Of a DNA stretch of 64,000 nt, positions 47,042 to 58,417 are shown one piece after another (positions within the stretch are counted from its first letter, which is position 1; each line of letters opens with the position of its first letter). The DNA comes from Metamycoplasma auris (GTDB lineage: Bacteria; Bacillota_I; Bacilli_A; Mycoplasmatales; Metamycoplasmataceae), in assembly GCF_003253435.1 (NCBI RefSeq), contig NZ_QKUB01000003.1, positions 1 to 64,000 of the forward strand, written 5' to 3'. Both the position numbers and the translations under genes were made by a program. The notes below the pieces were generated by a model. It did not search any database. It was not told where the DNA came from and saw only the letters and a program-made list of their open reading frames with translations.

Positions 47042-48433
47042 ATGAAAACAGTTAGAACAAGATATGCCCCTAGTCCAACTGGATATTTACACATTGGTGG
47101 AGCTAGAACAGCATTATTTAATTATTTATTTGCAAAACATTTTAAAGGTGACTTTGTTTTTAGATTAGAAGATACAGACGTTGCAAGAAATGTTGAAGGC
47201 GGAGAAGAAAGTCAACTTGATAATTTGGCATGACTTGGGATTATTCCTGACGAAAGTCCTTTAAATCCTAATAAAAAATATGGTTTCTATCGTCAATCTG
47301 AAAGACTTGATATCTATCAAAAAGTAATCAACAAACTTTTAAGTAAAAATTTAGCCTACAAAGCTTATGATACACCTGAAGAGTTGGAACTACAACGTAA
47401 GGAACAAGAGGAAGCAAAGATTGCATCATTCAGATATGACTCAAGCTGACTAAAAATCTCAGATGAAGAGAAAAAAAAGCGAGATGAAAATAACCAATAT
47501 TCAATTAGATTAAGATTAAAGAAAAATGTCGTTTATGGTTGAAATGATTTAGTTCGTGGAAGAATTGAAGTAAATAGTGATGATATTGGAGATTTTGTCA
47601 TTATGAAAAGTGACGGATATCCAACTTATAATTTTGCCGTTGTAGTTGACGATCACATGATGGAAATAAGTCATGTTTTAAGAGGTGAAGAACATATTAC
47701 AAATACGCCTAAGCAACTAGCAATCTATGAAGCACTAAATTGAGATACTCCAATCTTTGGACATTTAACGATTATTACAAATATGGAAGGTAAGAAACTT
47801 TCAAAAAGAGATAAAAGTCTAAAACAATTCATTGAAGACTATAAGAATGAAGGTTACCAACCACATGCAATTTTCAATTTCTTATCCCTTCTAGGTTGAA
47901 CCTCAAAAGATAGTAAAGAAATTATGAGTCATGCTGAATTAATTGAAAATTTTGATTATGAACGCCTATCTAAATCACCTTCTAAATTCGATATTGTAAA
48001 AATGGAATGATTTTCAAAACAATATATGAAAAAAGCAGCAAATGAAGAAATTATTAAGCAAATTGACTCTCCATTTGAAGCAAGTTGAAATGAGTTATTT
48101 GTTGATACTTATAAACAATCTGCAGCAACAATAAATGAAATTAAAAATAATCTTTTAATCTACAGTAATCCAAAAAAAGAAACCAAATTAGAAATTCAAA
48201 ATTTGGATGTTGTTAAAACATTTTCTATGTATCTAAAAGATTTAGATTTTAGTATTGAAGGAATTCAAAAAGCTATTGAAGCAACAAAAGAAAAATTGAA
48301 TCTTAAAGGTAAAGAATTATTTATGCCAATTAGAATTGCTACAACTCTTGAAGAGCATGGTCCCGAGTTAGCAAAAGCAATTTTTCTATTCGGAAAAGAA
48401 ATTATTTTTGAAAGACTTTCAAAATGAAATTAA
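47042..48433 (+). CDS. gltX: Glutamyl-tRNA synthetase
   Basis: A 463-residue class I synthetase. HIGH appears as YLHIGGARTALFN, and KMSKS as KKLSKRDKSLKQF. RFAPSPTGYLHI at the start is typical (here RYAPSPTG). It charges tRNA-Glu and probably also tRNA-Gln if an amidotransferase is present. The stop is TAA at 48431; TGA three codons earlier is Trp. A weak GGAAT precedes the ATG. The end overlaps the next gene by 10 bases. Confidence 0.96.
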
Positions 48434-48801
48434 AATATGTATTAATTTCTGATTTTAATAATCATGAAGAAAAAGTGATTGAAACAGAATATGTTGATTT
48501 CAATGAAGAAGAAAGAGGAAAATTTAGTCATATTGAATTCAGTGATGAAAAAGAAATGCATTGTATTCTAGATGTTGCTGACGATGAAATTAGAATATCA
48601 TATGCTGCTCAAAGTTTGAGTATGAAAAAGAATCAATTCATTGAAAATAGATTGAATATTTCAGAAAAAGACTGAATAGCATTAGATGTATATTTAATCA
48701 AAGTAATTATTAGCAAGGAATTGATTTCTTTTACATACGATTTGTTGCAAGATAGAAATATCATTGTAAGAAATACAGCTAAACTAGTATTTAAAGATTA
48801 A
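48424..48801 (+). CDS. Small conserved-type protein of unknown function
   Basis: A 125-residue acidic, strand-rich protein with the segments KLKYVLISDFN, EMHCILDVADDE and RISYAAQSLSM. A small calycin-like beta-barrel of the DUF1934 type is possible, but the match is weak. It overlaps the end of gltX by 10 bases and is therefore translationally coupled. One TGA Trp (48673-48675) is in frame. A bidirectional terminator follows directly. Confidence 0.65.
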
Positions 48802-48831
48802 AAAATCTAGGCTTTATGTCCTAGATTTTTT
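48800..48831. terminator. Bidirectional terminator between the gltX unit and the phase-variable lipoprotein gene
   Basis: A perfect 12-bp stem (48800-48811 with 48820-48831) has A and T arms giving T runs on both strands. It lies between convergent genes. Confidence 0.85.
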
Positions 48832-48853
48832 AATTCAGATTAAGAAAATTACT

Positions 48854-49776
48854 TTATCTTTTTAGTTTTGAGACAAAATCTTTTAATTTAGAAGTATATG
48901 ACTCTTTTATACTTTCATATTTTGTAACAATATCTTTTCATATAGAGTTATCTTTTCTAGCTCTAGATTCATCATAAGAATTTTTTGTCTTATATTCTGT
49001 ATAAGAGTCTGAATCTTTTATTTGAGCACCTAAAGAAAATAAAGATAATGAATAAGTAAATAAATTGCCGTCTTTCATTATCGTATTTTCAAAAGTATGT
49101 CCAAATCTTCCTTGCTTATTATTTCAAATTTCATTCTTTTCTTTTATATATTTCTTTATTTTGTTAAATAACTCTTCATTTTCTGAGTGAATAGAAGGTA
49201 AATCTTTTGGTAATTCATTCATAGAAGTTTCAGGACTATCAGCTTGAGGTTCATCACTTCTAGTTGTTCCTTCTTCTGTAGTTTCTGGTTGTGTTGGGGA
49301 CATTGATTCAGAATTAGTTCCTTCAGATCCGCTAGTAGATCCTTCTGAACTATTTGAAGAATCTATAGATTCAGGAGTTGGTGGAACCTCAACCCCCCCC
49401 TATTGCTATCGGTGGTATTTTCAGTAGTACTTCCTTCTGCGGAACTACTACTACTACTACTATTTGTTTCTGTTTCTGTTGTACTTGATGAGCTTGAACT
49501 TTCATCTGTTGTTGAATTTGGTTGTTCTTGATTCGTTCCTTCAGGGGAAGTTTCAGGTGTTAAAGATGGTGTTGCATTGTTTCCATCTTGAGTGGAATTA
49601 CCTTCAGGTTTCTTTAGATTTGGATTATCTGCCTGAGGTAAATTAATATCCATATTTTTTTTAGGATCTTTTGATTTGTCATCATTGACATTATTGCTAT
49701 TTTGACATGATGCAACAATCAATGTTGGAGTAATTGTTACAAATGATCCTAGTAGTAATGCAATTTTCTTAATCAT
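48854..49776 (-). CDS. Surface lipoprotein with frameshift at a G8 tract (phase-variable candidate)
   Basis: The lipoprotein leader MIKKIALLLG...TLIVASC has a good lipobox, and AGGAG precedes the ATG. A Ser/Thr/Asn/Pro-rich stalk follows, including a seven-Ser run from AGT repeats. In the sequence as given, translation stops at 49363, soon after a run of eight G (coding strand), leaving 137 residues. If the run had nine G (or six), the frame continues through VEVPPTPES and further low-complexity sequence to a charged helical C-terminal domain ending in FVSKLKR, TAA at 48854 (about 307 residues). The downstream frame is free of TAA/TAG, so the gene is intact apart from tract length. Function is probably as a variable surface antigen. 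A sequencing error in the homopolymer is the alternative. Confidence 0.78.
49393..49400. repeat. Homopolymer tract (G8 on the coding strand)
   Basis: Eight C on the plus strand within the lipoprotein gene. It is an outlier in so AT-rich a genome, and it sits exactly where the reading frame breaks. Slipped-strand mispairing at such runs switches surface proteins in mycoplasmas. Confidence 0.85.
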
Positions 49777-50072
49777 AATTTATTCTCCTATTATTTTTTT
49801 TATGGGTATTCATAGGTATATTTTTATTAATGAATAAAATATAAACCTTATTAAAGTCAATTATTATAAGGAAATAATTCAATAATTTATTGAATTTTGA
49901 TTAAAAAAATATTGAATTTATTGAGATTCTTATCATAAATTACTAAATATTTACTATAGAAATGAAGTGAAATTAGAATCTAAGAATCTTTAACTACTAG
50001 TTAAAAAATATCAAATATAATTAAGTTATAAAAGAATTAAGTTAAAACATTATATAAAAAAGAAGTAAAAAA

Positions 50073-51140
50073 ATGAGTTATCCTAAGATTGTTATTGATG
50101 AAGAAAAATTTAAAAATAATGTAAGAAAAGCTATTGGCATTTGTGCAAAAAAAGGCATTGAAGTTCTAGCTGTGACTAAGGGATTTTGTGGCAATAGAAG
50201 AATGGCAGAATTGTATTATGAAGCTGGGATTAGATATTTTGGAGATTCAAGACTTGACAATTTTGAAGTCTATAAAGATATACAAGGACATAAGCAACTT
50301 CTAAGAATTCCAATGATTTCTGAGATACCAAGAATGCTTGAGTTGTGTGATTCATCACTCCAAGGCGATATTAATGTAATTAAGAAGATTAGCGAATATG
50401 TAATATTTAAAAATCTGAAACCTCATGAAATTGTATTAATGGTGGATTTAGGAGATCGTAGAGAAGGTTATTTACCTGAGGAAACACTTGAAATAGCTAA
50501 GGAAATAAATAAGTTAAAAGGTGTTAAATTAATTGGATTAGGTTGTAACTTTGGTTGCTATGGTGCTAGAATTCCCTCAGATGAAGCAATGGCAAAGTTT
50601 GTTGAATTACAGCATCAAATTGAAAATGAATTGCATATTAAATTAAGTCATATGTCAGGCGGGAATTCATTAAGTTTACATATGGTATGAGAAAATCGAA
50701 TGCCATCTGAAGTAAATTTCTTAAGAATGGGTTTTGCAATGATATTCGGAACTGAAGATATGCACCGTCAAACAATTGAGGGTATGTATCGTGATGCATT
50801 TCATTGTGAAGCTGAAGTAATTGAAGTTGATTTTAAATCATCGCTTCCAGTCGGAGCTTGTGGGATTGATGCATTTGGTCATGTTCCATATTTTGAAGAT
50901 ATTGGAAATATAAGAAGACTTATTCTTGGCATTGGAAAACTAGATACGATGTTTGATGCTATGATTCCTAAGGATAAAGATCTAAAAATCTTAGGAGGAT
51001 CTTCAGATCATTTAATTATTAATGCACAAGATAGCAAAATTGATTATAAACCAGGGGATATTGTCTCATTTGATTTAGATTGAGGTAGCTTACTTTATTT
51101 ATTCAATTCAGATTACGTAGAAAAAGAATTTAAAAAATAA
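50073..51140 (+). CDS. Alanine/ornithine racemase-family PLP enzyme
   Basis: A 355-residue fold-type III PLP enzyme. The PLP lysine is Lys36 in LAVTKGFCGN. Other segments are YFGDSRLDN, LLRIPMISE, ILMVDLGDRREGY, LGCNFGCYG and MSGGNSLSL. The arrangement is closest to ornithine racemase and the YhfX-like branch rather than to wall-associated alanine racemase. A mollicute without peptidoglycan has no obvious need for D-alanine, so the substrate may be ornithine (linked to arginine metabolism) or another amino acid. It is a single-gene unit with a terminator. The 296-base gap upstream, shared with the divergent lipoprotein, contains AT-rich promoter-like sequence but no gene. The substrate cannot be read from the sequence. 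Confidence 0.85.
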
Positions 51141-51166
51141 AAATTTAAAACTAAGAAACTAAATTT

Positions 51167-51221
51167 AAAAGTAATTTTAGAATTTATTTAATTTGACAAT
51201 AAATTTAAAATTACTTTTTTG
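51167..51221 (+). terminator. Terminator after the racemase-like gene
   Basis: A long stem with minor mismatches (about 51167-51189 with 51198-51219) is followed by T residues, 27 bases after the stop. Confidence 0.8.
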
Positions 51222-51299
51222 TTTTATTATTTTTTAATTCGCTTTTGCTATCATATTTAAATTAAATATTTTTATATAAAAATATGTATTATTTTTTAT

Positions 51300-51980
51300 A
51301 TGTTTGATTGAAGATATATTTGAATAAATCTATTAATTTTTATTATTGCTTATTTCATAGGTTCAATTAATATAAGCATTTTGATCTCTAAAAAATGAAA
51401 TAAAGATATAAGACAACATGGTTCACACAATGCGGGTTCAACAAATGCTCTGAGAGTATTTGGATTCAAATTTGCAATTTTAGTTTTTATCTTTGATTGC
51501 TTGAAGTCATTTATTCCAACAATGATAGTTTTCTTATTCAAGAAATTTCTTAATAATGGTGATACTAAATCTATTATTCCTTTGTTTGCTGGATTAGGAG
51601 CATTCATTGGACACATTATTCCTTGTTACTTTAAATTTAAAGGTGGTAAAGGAGTGGCGTCTTTCTTTGGAATGATTCTAGCCTTTGATTTAACTACATT
51701 CTTTATGCTTGCTTTATTTTATCTTTGTTTAGTATTAATTACTAAATATGTTTCGCTTACTTCAGTTATATCAGCAATTGTTTTTGCTTTTTTAAGTTTC
51801 ATTCCTTATTACTATAATGAATGAGTTTTATCTTTCATTAATCAAAATATACCACTATGATCCCACAGTTACATTCTAGTTGGATGCACAATTATTATTA
51901 TGCTTAAACATATTCCAAACTATATTAGATTAATTAAAAAAGAAGAGTCAAGATTAAATTTAATGAAATTTAGCAATTAA
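51300..51980 (+). CDS. plsY: Acyl-phosphate:glycerol-3-phosphate acyltransferase PlsY
   Basis: A 226-residue membrane enzyme that acylates glycerol-3-phosphate using acyl-phosphate. The family motifs are AYFIGSINISILI, DIRQHGSHNAGSTNALR and the KFKGGKGVASFFG loop. It has about five to six membrane helices. The ATG at 51300 gives the usual short N-terminus. No Shine-Dalgarno is seen. It completes the FakA-PlsX-PlsY route. The CIRCE element overlaps its stop codon. Confidence 0.92.
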
Positions 51981-51996
51981 AATGTTAAAGTGCTAA
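51970..51996 (+). promoter_or_regulatory. CIRCE element (HrcA operator)
   Basis: TTAGCAATT, nine bases, then AAGTGCTAA: this matches the CIRCE consensus TTAGCACTC-N9-GAGTGCTAA at most positions, with the right arm nearly perfect. A further AGTGCTAA half-site begins at 52000. It sits before hrcA-grpE-lon and indicates autorepression by HrcA, relieved on heat shock. Confidence 0.8.
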
Positions 51997-52055
51997 TTTA
52001 GTGCTAAAATTATTGAGATAATAAAACTTTAAGGAGTAATTTTATTATTTCAATT

Positions 52056-53048
52056 ATGGATTTAAAGAATCGTCATCTTGATATTTTTAAAATGATTGTT
52101 GAGACTTTTTTTGAAACAGGCGAACCAGTTGGATCTAAAAAACTTGTTGATATAAAAAAACTTGAACTTTCATCTGCAACAATAAGAAATATTATGTCGG
52201 ATCTAGAAAAGCAAGGTTTTTTAGAAAAACCGCATACTTCAGGTGGAAGAATACCAACTACCTATGGTCTTGAATACTATACTAAATATATTGCATATAA
52301 TCCTAAAAAATTTTTTAATCGAAGCCTAAACGACATACTAATTAAAAAAAGATTAAGTGTTGATACTACGTTGGATGAAGCAGCTAATTTGATCAGTAAA
52401 ATGGCGCATTTTACAGTTATTGCAACTTCGAATAATAAAGATGAGAAATTAAAAAGTATTCAACTAACTCCACTTGATGAAAAATCAGCAGTTATTGTTA
52501 TTGTGACAAGTTCTGGTAATGTGCAAAATAAACTATTTGACTTTGAAGAAGGAATTGAATTGAATGATCTTAGAATTGCAATTCGATTATTTAAGGAGCG
52601 ACTTATTGATACACCAATGATTGAGTTAGCAATAAGAGCAAAAGCTCTACTTCCATTATTTAAGGAAAGAATTGGAAATTATGAGCGCCTCCTTGAGCGA
52701 TTCATCAAAACAATTTTTGTTTTTGAAGAAAAAACACAAAATAAAACGTATAACAAAGATGCAATGATTTTATCTAAAAATATTTCAAGAGAAGAATTAG
52801 TTGGATTGCTCGAATTAATTGAAAAACATTCAGTTTGATCAACGATTGAAAATAACCTAGATGAGGATAACAAAATTAGACTTGATTTCTCTAGAGAAAA
52901 TTTAAATATAATCAGTAAAAAAATTGATTTTGAAAATGATAAAAATATCAAAGAAATTTCAATCATGGGTCCCAAAAACATTGATATTGAAGAATCATTA
53001 GAAACACTTGATTTATTGTCAATACTAATAAAAAAAGGAGATAGATAA
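52056..53048 (+). CDS. hrcA: Heat-inducible transcription repressor HrcA
   Basis: A 330-residue repressor. The N-terminal winged helix has FFETGEPVGSKKL and SSATIRNIMSDLEKQGFL, and KPHTSGGRIPTTYGLEYY follows it. The rest is a GAF-like and dimerisation region. AAGGAG at 52031-52036 is 20 bases before this ATG, but an in-frame ATT at 52044 is well spaced from it, so translation may begin at ATT. A TGA Trp lies at 52836. The stop overlaps grpE (TAATG). Confidence 0.94.
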
Positions 53049-53872
53049 TGTGAACTTTTGAAAAATTTGAACAAGTTATATTTGAGTTATTGAAAAAGGA
53101 TAATTCAAATCAAAAGGAAGAGTCAAAAAAATATTCCTATATTTGAAATTATGATGAAATTGATCCATTAATATTGGAAATTATTAGTAATGGTAAGAAA
53201 TTAAGTGAAACTGAAATAATATTTAAGAATAAAAAGACTGTTTACAAACTTAAATTAATCTCAAGAAAAAAAATTAATGCAAAAGAAAGATCATTGATTG
53301 AAAAAAATCAATCTTTATGCAATGATTTAAATAAATTGAAGAATGAACTTCAATTAAAAGAAGCTGAGATTAAAAAACTTAATGATGATATTGAAAACCT
53401 AAAAACTAAAGCAATTTTAGATGCAAATGTTTTTAAACAAGAAGCAATTAATGTTCAAAAGAAAGCACAATCTACAATTAATGAATATAAGGCAAAAATA
53501 TCAGAACACCAAGAAGAACAAATTAAAGAAGCAAAATTATATGCTTTGCAATCATTTTTAGAAAAATTAATTTTGCCACTTAATAATTTTGAGATTGCAA
53601 TCAATGCCGCTCAAAACATTGATAACTCAGTCTTAAAGAACTTTATTGTTGGATTCAATATGCTTTATAAGCAAGTTGAAGAAGTGTTATTAAGCGTCGG
53701 ACTTACAAAAATTATTCCTAGTGTTGGAGAACAATTCGATGCTAATATTCATCAGGTTTATGAATTAGTTACATCAGATTTAGAAAAAGATACAATTATT
53801 GAAATTAAAAATATCGGATATAAATTGCATGATCGTGTAATTAAACCGGCATTAGTTATTGTTGCTAAATAA
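53048..53872 (+). CDS. grpE: Nucleotide exchange factor GrpE
   Basis: A 274-residue DnaK co-chaperone that promotes ADP release. The N-terminal region is longer than usual and partly coiled-coil (about 85-160). The C-terminal beta domain has MLYKQVEEVLLSVG, VGEQFDANIHQV and RVIKPALVIVAK, matching the family. Its start overlaps the hrcA stop. dnaK and dnaJ are not in this window. Confidence 0.94.
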
Positions 53873-53947
53873 TTCCTATTTTTTTCTCAAAAATTAGAAA
53901 TATTTAATCAGATCAAATAAAATAAAAATAAATTTGAAAGAGGAAAA

Positions 53948-56455
53948 ATGATATTACCTTTTATACCAATCAAAAAGCAAATTCTTCTGCCATATGACAC
54001 AGATCAAATTAGAGTTGGAAAACCTAATTCAGTTTTAGCAATGATGCAATCTCTTGAAAACAAAGAATATAAAAATAAAATTCTAATTACTTTTATTAAG
54101 GATGAATTTGCAAGAGAAACTGAAATAACTAATAGAGATATGATAGAAGATATTGCAGTTGTTGCAACAGTAAAAAACTCAACAGAAAACAATGGTGTGT
54201 ATACACTTAAATTAAATTGTTCAGCAGCTGTAAAGTTAGGAGACCTTCTAAAACTAGATGAGAATGATAAAAGTAGTCCTTTAATATTTGGTTCATATGA
54301 GCAAATTATTGAACCTAAGGGTTTAATTTCAATTGAGTTATTACAAAAATCGTTAAAAAAATTAGATGATTTTATTGCTAAAAAACCATCTAATCAATCT
54401 GATGCAAAATTCTTTAATCCAAATACTTTTGATTTTGCTGCCGCTGAGACATTTAGAAAATTTATCGTAAATGAAATTATTGATGTTGAAACCACTACAT
54501 ATAAAGAACCTCAATTGAATGAGAAAATTTGAACGATTATAAAAATAATTAAAACTCATCTAACGAGAGAAGATTTAATTAAACTACTTCATTTAAAAAA
54601 TGATGAATTAATTAATGAAGTAGTTGCAATATTATCATTAAAATTTGAATCAGTTAATGTTGATTATGAATTAAGCAAGAAAATGAATGAAGAAATGGAA
54701 AATTCTCAAAGAGATTTCCTAGTAAGAGAAAAAATTAAGCAATTAAGATCGATGCTTAATGATGATTCGACAAATAATGCTGAAAAAATTGAAAAAGACC
54801 CTGAAGAAAGTAAAAGATATCCATCATATGTTTTAGAAGCTCTAAAGATTGAACAAGCTAGATTAGCATCAATGATGGCATCAAGCCCAGAAGCAAACAT
54901 TACAAAAAATTACATTGATTTAATTCTAGCGTTACCATGAAGAAAAGTAAGCAAAGAATTAATAGATATAAATCATGTAAGAAAAATACTTGATAAGCAT
55001 CACTCTGGTCTTGAAAAACCAAAGCAAAGAATTCTAGAATTCATTTCTGTTTTAACTCATACAAAAAGCAAAAATGCTGATGAAGAATATATTGCAATCA
55101 AGAATGATAACGAACATTTTATTGATAAGAATCTATTTGTTCATAAAACAGGCGAAACGTTAAACAATCCAGTTAATAATATTCCAATTTTAACTTTAAT
55201 TGGTCCTCCAGGTACAGGTAAAACTACTCTAGCAAAATCGATTGCCGAAGCATTACAACGTAGATTTATTAAGGTATCTTTAGGTGGAGTTAAGGATGAA
55301 AGTGAAATAAGAGGACATAGAAGAACTTATGTTGGAGCAATGCCTGGAAAAATAATTTCTGCAATTAAAAAAGCAGGAGTTTCAAACCCAGTTATATTGC
55401 TTGATGAGATTGATAAAATGTCTTCAGACTTTAGAGGTGATCCAACAAGTGCAATGCTTGAAGTACTAGATCCTGAACAAAATCCTAACTTCCAAGATCA
55501 TTACTTAGATCTTGAATATGACTTATCAAAAGTTTTATTTATTGCAACAGCAAACTACTATGATAGTATCCCTGCTGCTTTAATTGATAGAGTTGAGTTA
55601 CTTGAATTATCAACTTATACTACTGCTGAAAAGATAGAGATTGCTAAAACTCATTTAATGCCTAAAGTATTAGAACAAAATGCTCTAACTGAATCACAAA
55701 TGAAAATTTCTTCTGAAATGCTTGAATTTATAATTTGCTCATACACAAGAGAAAGCGGAGTTCGTGAACTTAAACGTTTACTAGATAGTATTGCTCGTAA
55801 AATCGTAGTTAAGATTTTAGACAAAGAAATCACTGATAGTTTTGATGTATCTGAGGAAATAATAATTGATTTTTTAGGACCAATTAAATTCGAAGAAGAT
55901 GAAAATGAGAATAAAGATCAAGTAGGAGTTGTTAATGGACTGGCATATACTAGTTTTGGTGGTTCTACTTTAGCAATTGAGGTTACAACTTTTCCTGGTA
56001 AGGAAGGATTAAAACTAACTGGACATTTAAAAGATGTTATGAAAGAGTCAGCTCAAATTGCATTGGCTTATGTAAGAGCTAACGCAGAAAAATTTGGAAT
56101 TGATTTTGATTTTGATAACAAGTCAATTCATATTCACGTGCCTGCCGGAGCAATACCAAAGGATGGCCCTTCAGCCGGTGTAACATTTACTACTTCAATC
56201 ATAAGTGCCCTATCTAAAAAAGCAGTTCCAGCTAATATCGGAATGACAGGTGAAATAACACTAAGAGGAAAAGTTCTTCCAATTGGTGGATTAAAAGAAA
56301 AATCACTTGCTGCAGCGCAATTTGGAATTAAAAAGATTTTTATTCCATATGATAATGCTAAGAATTTAATCGATGTTCCTGAAGAAGTTAAGAAGGAAGT
56401 TGAGTTTATTCCAGTAAAATACTACGAAGAAATATTTGACGCACTTTTTAAATAA
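53948..56455 (+). CDS. lon: ATP-dependent protease Lon
   Basis: An 835-residue AAA+ serine protease. The N-terminal substrate domain (LPFIPIKKQILLP) is followed by the AAA+ module with GPPGTGKTTLAKS and ILLDEIDKMSSD. The protease domain has a Ser/Lys dyad, Ser742 in PKDGPSAG and Lys785 in GGLKEKSLAA. The TGA codons at 54530 and 54938 are Trp. AGAGGA precedes the ATG. In this operon it probably responds to HrcA with hrcA-grpE. A terminator follows. Confidence 0.97.
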
Positions 56456-56471
56456 TTAAAAATAAAAAAAG

Positions 56472-56506
56472 AAAAAATTAGCCTAACTAACTTGGGCTAA
56501 TTTTTT
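56472..56506. terminator. Bidirectional terminator between lon and gap
   Basis: A perfect 12-bp stem (56472-56483 with 56495-56506) has A and T arms, shared by the convergent genes lon and gap. Confidence 0.85.
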
Positions 56507-56518
56507 ATAAGCGATTCT

Positions 56519-57520
56519 TTATTTTAAATTTGCAAGGTGTTTTAGAGTTCTAATGTATTGATTTACAAATGATGACTCATTGTCGTATCATGCATACACT
56601 TTGTATAACTTCTTACCATCTACTTCTAGAGCTTGGGTTAATTGTGAATCAAAGATTGCTCCTGCTGTAGAACCAATAACATCACTAGATACAATAGGAT
56701 CTTCAGTGTATTTTAATGAATCTGAGGCTGCATTTTTCATTGCTTGATTTATTTCTTGAACTGTAACATCTTTTTTAAGTTCAATTGTTAAATCAATGAT
56801 TGAACCAGTGATTGTTGGAACTCTTAAAGCAATACCATTCATTTTTCCTTTTAATGTTGGAATAACTTTTCCAATTGACTTAGCTGCTCCAGTAGTTGTA
56901 GGAATCATATTTGATGCTGCTGCTCTTGCTCTTCTTAAATCTGAGTGAGGTGCATCTTGTAATCTTTGGTCAGCAGTATATGAGTGTACGGTGGTCATGT
57001 ATCCTTTTGCCACACCAAATTCTTTTTCTAATACATTTAATACCGGTGCTAAGCAATTAGTTGTACATGATGCTCCAGACACAATAACATCATCTTTTGT
57101 TAAAGAATCCTCATTAACTGAGTAAACAACTGTTTTGACTTCAGAACTCTTTGATGGGGCAGTGATTAAAACCTTTTTAGCTCCAGCATCAATGTGTAGT
57201 TGCGCTAATTCGGTAGTTAAAAATCTACCAGTTCCCTCAACAACAATATCAACACCTAATTCACTTCATGGTAGTTGTTTTGGATCTTTTTCACTGAAAA
57301 TTAGGTATTCTTTGCCGCTGACAACTATTGCCTTGTCGTTGCTACTAATTTCATAGTCAAATGTTCCATGTGCTGTGTCGTATTTTAATAAATGTGCTAA
57401 AGTTTTAGCATCTGTTAAATCATTAATTGCAACAACTTCTAAATCTTTGTCATTAATTAATTCTCTAAAAACTAGACGTCCAATTCTTCCAAAGCCATTA
57501 ATAGCTATTTTTGTTTTCAT
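56519..57520 (-). CDS. gap: Glyceraldehyde-3-phosphate dehydrogenase
   Basis: A 333-residue glycolytic enzyme. The NAD-binding start is KIAINGFGRIGRLVFRE. The catalytic motif SGASCTTNCLAP places Cys152. A TGA Trp (LPWSELGVD) lies in the N-terminal domain. GGAG precedes the ATG. It is the last gene of the proS-trxA-HAD-gap run. Extracellular adhesin roles are known for mycoplasma GAPDH but cannot be inferred here. Confidence 0.97.
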
Positions 57521-57599
57521 TGTTCTCCTTTTTTACTCCATATTAAATTAAATCGATGATTTAAGTTAATATCTACATAAAAAATTATATTCCAATTAA

Positions 57600-58409
57600 C
57601 TAATTCGAATTTTCAATTTTTTTAATGGCATTATACACACCTGAATTTTTGTATGACCCAGCAACTCATGCTGCTTGACTTTTAACATTTCGTAAAGCAT
57701 TTTTCATCGCAACAAAGGCACCAACATAAGGGATTGAAGAGGTATCATTTCCTGAATCACCAAAATGAATAGTTTCTTTTGGATTTACATCTAGTAATTT
57801 TGAGACGAATTCAATAGCTTTTCCTTTGCTTGCATTGATATCATTAATTTCAATTGCAAATCCTTTTGAAACTATAAAAATTGAAATATTTTTGAATTCA
57901 CTCTCTAGTTCTTCTTTTAATTTTTTAATTCCTTTTTTAGTGGTACCAAAGACAATTATTTTTGTGCAATCAGTAATTGTTTCCAAATCATCATAATTCT
58001 TTTGTGTCATGCTTCTAACTCATGGTCTAATTAATTTTAGTCTAGCTTTATTACCATAAATTGTGTTTCCACTATTTAAAATGAAAAATAGATTCTTTTG
58101 TTTAATTAAATCAAGAATTTCAATTACTGTGTCTTTATTTATTTCATGTTTTGCAATAATTTCACCATTTGAATCAACAATGATGCCACCGTTTTGGCAA
58201 ATCACATATTTAGAGTTTGCTTTTTTAGCTAAGTCTAAGACGAAATCAGATGCATAACGACCAGTGGCAATAATAAAAGGAGTACCACTAGTATTTTTTC
58301 CTTTTAATATTTGCAGATTTTTTTCACTAATCTTTTCTTTTGTTTTTGGTAAATCTAATAAAGTACCATCTAAGTCTGTGAAATAGGCTTTTGGTTTGAA
58401 ATTAATCAT
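57600..58409 (-). CDS. Cof-type HAD hydrolase (HAD-IIB)
   Basis: A 269-residue phosphatase-type protein. The HAD motif I is FTDLDGTLL, and the second motif is IIATGRYAS. The third and fourth motifs, KGKAIEF and HFGDSGND, follow a cap domain. Members dephosphorylate sugar phosphates, flavins or PLP; the substrate is unknown. It lies 8 bases downstream of trxA. Two TGA Trp codons lie in frame. Confidence 0.9.
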
Positions 58410-58417
58410 AATTTACT

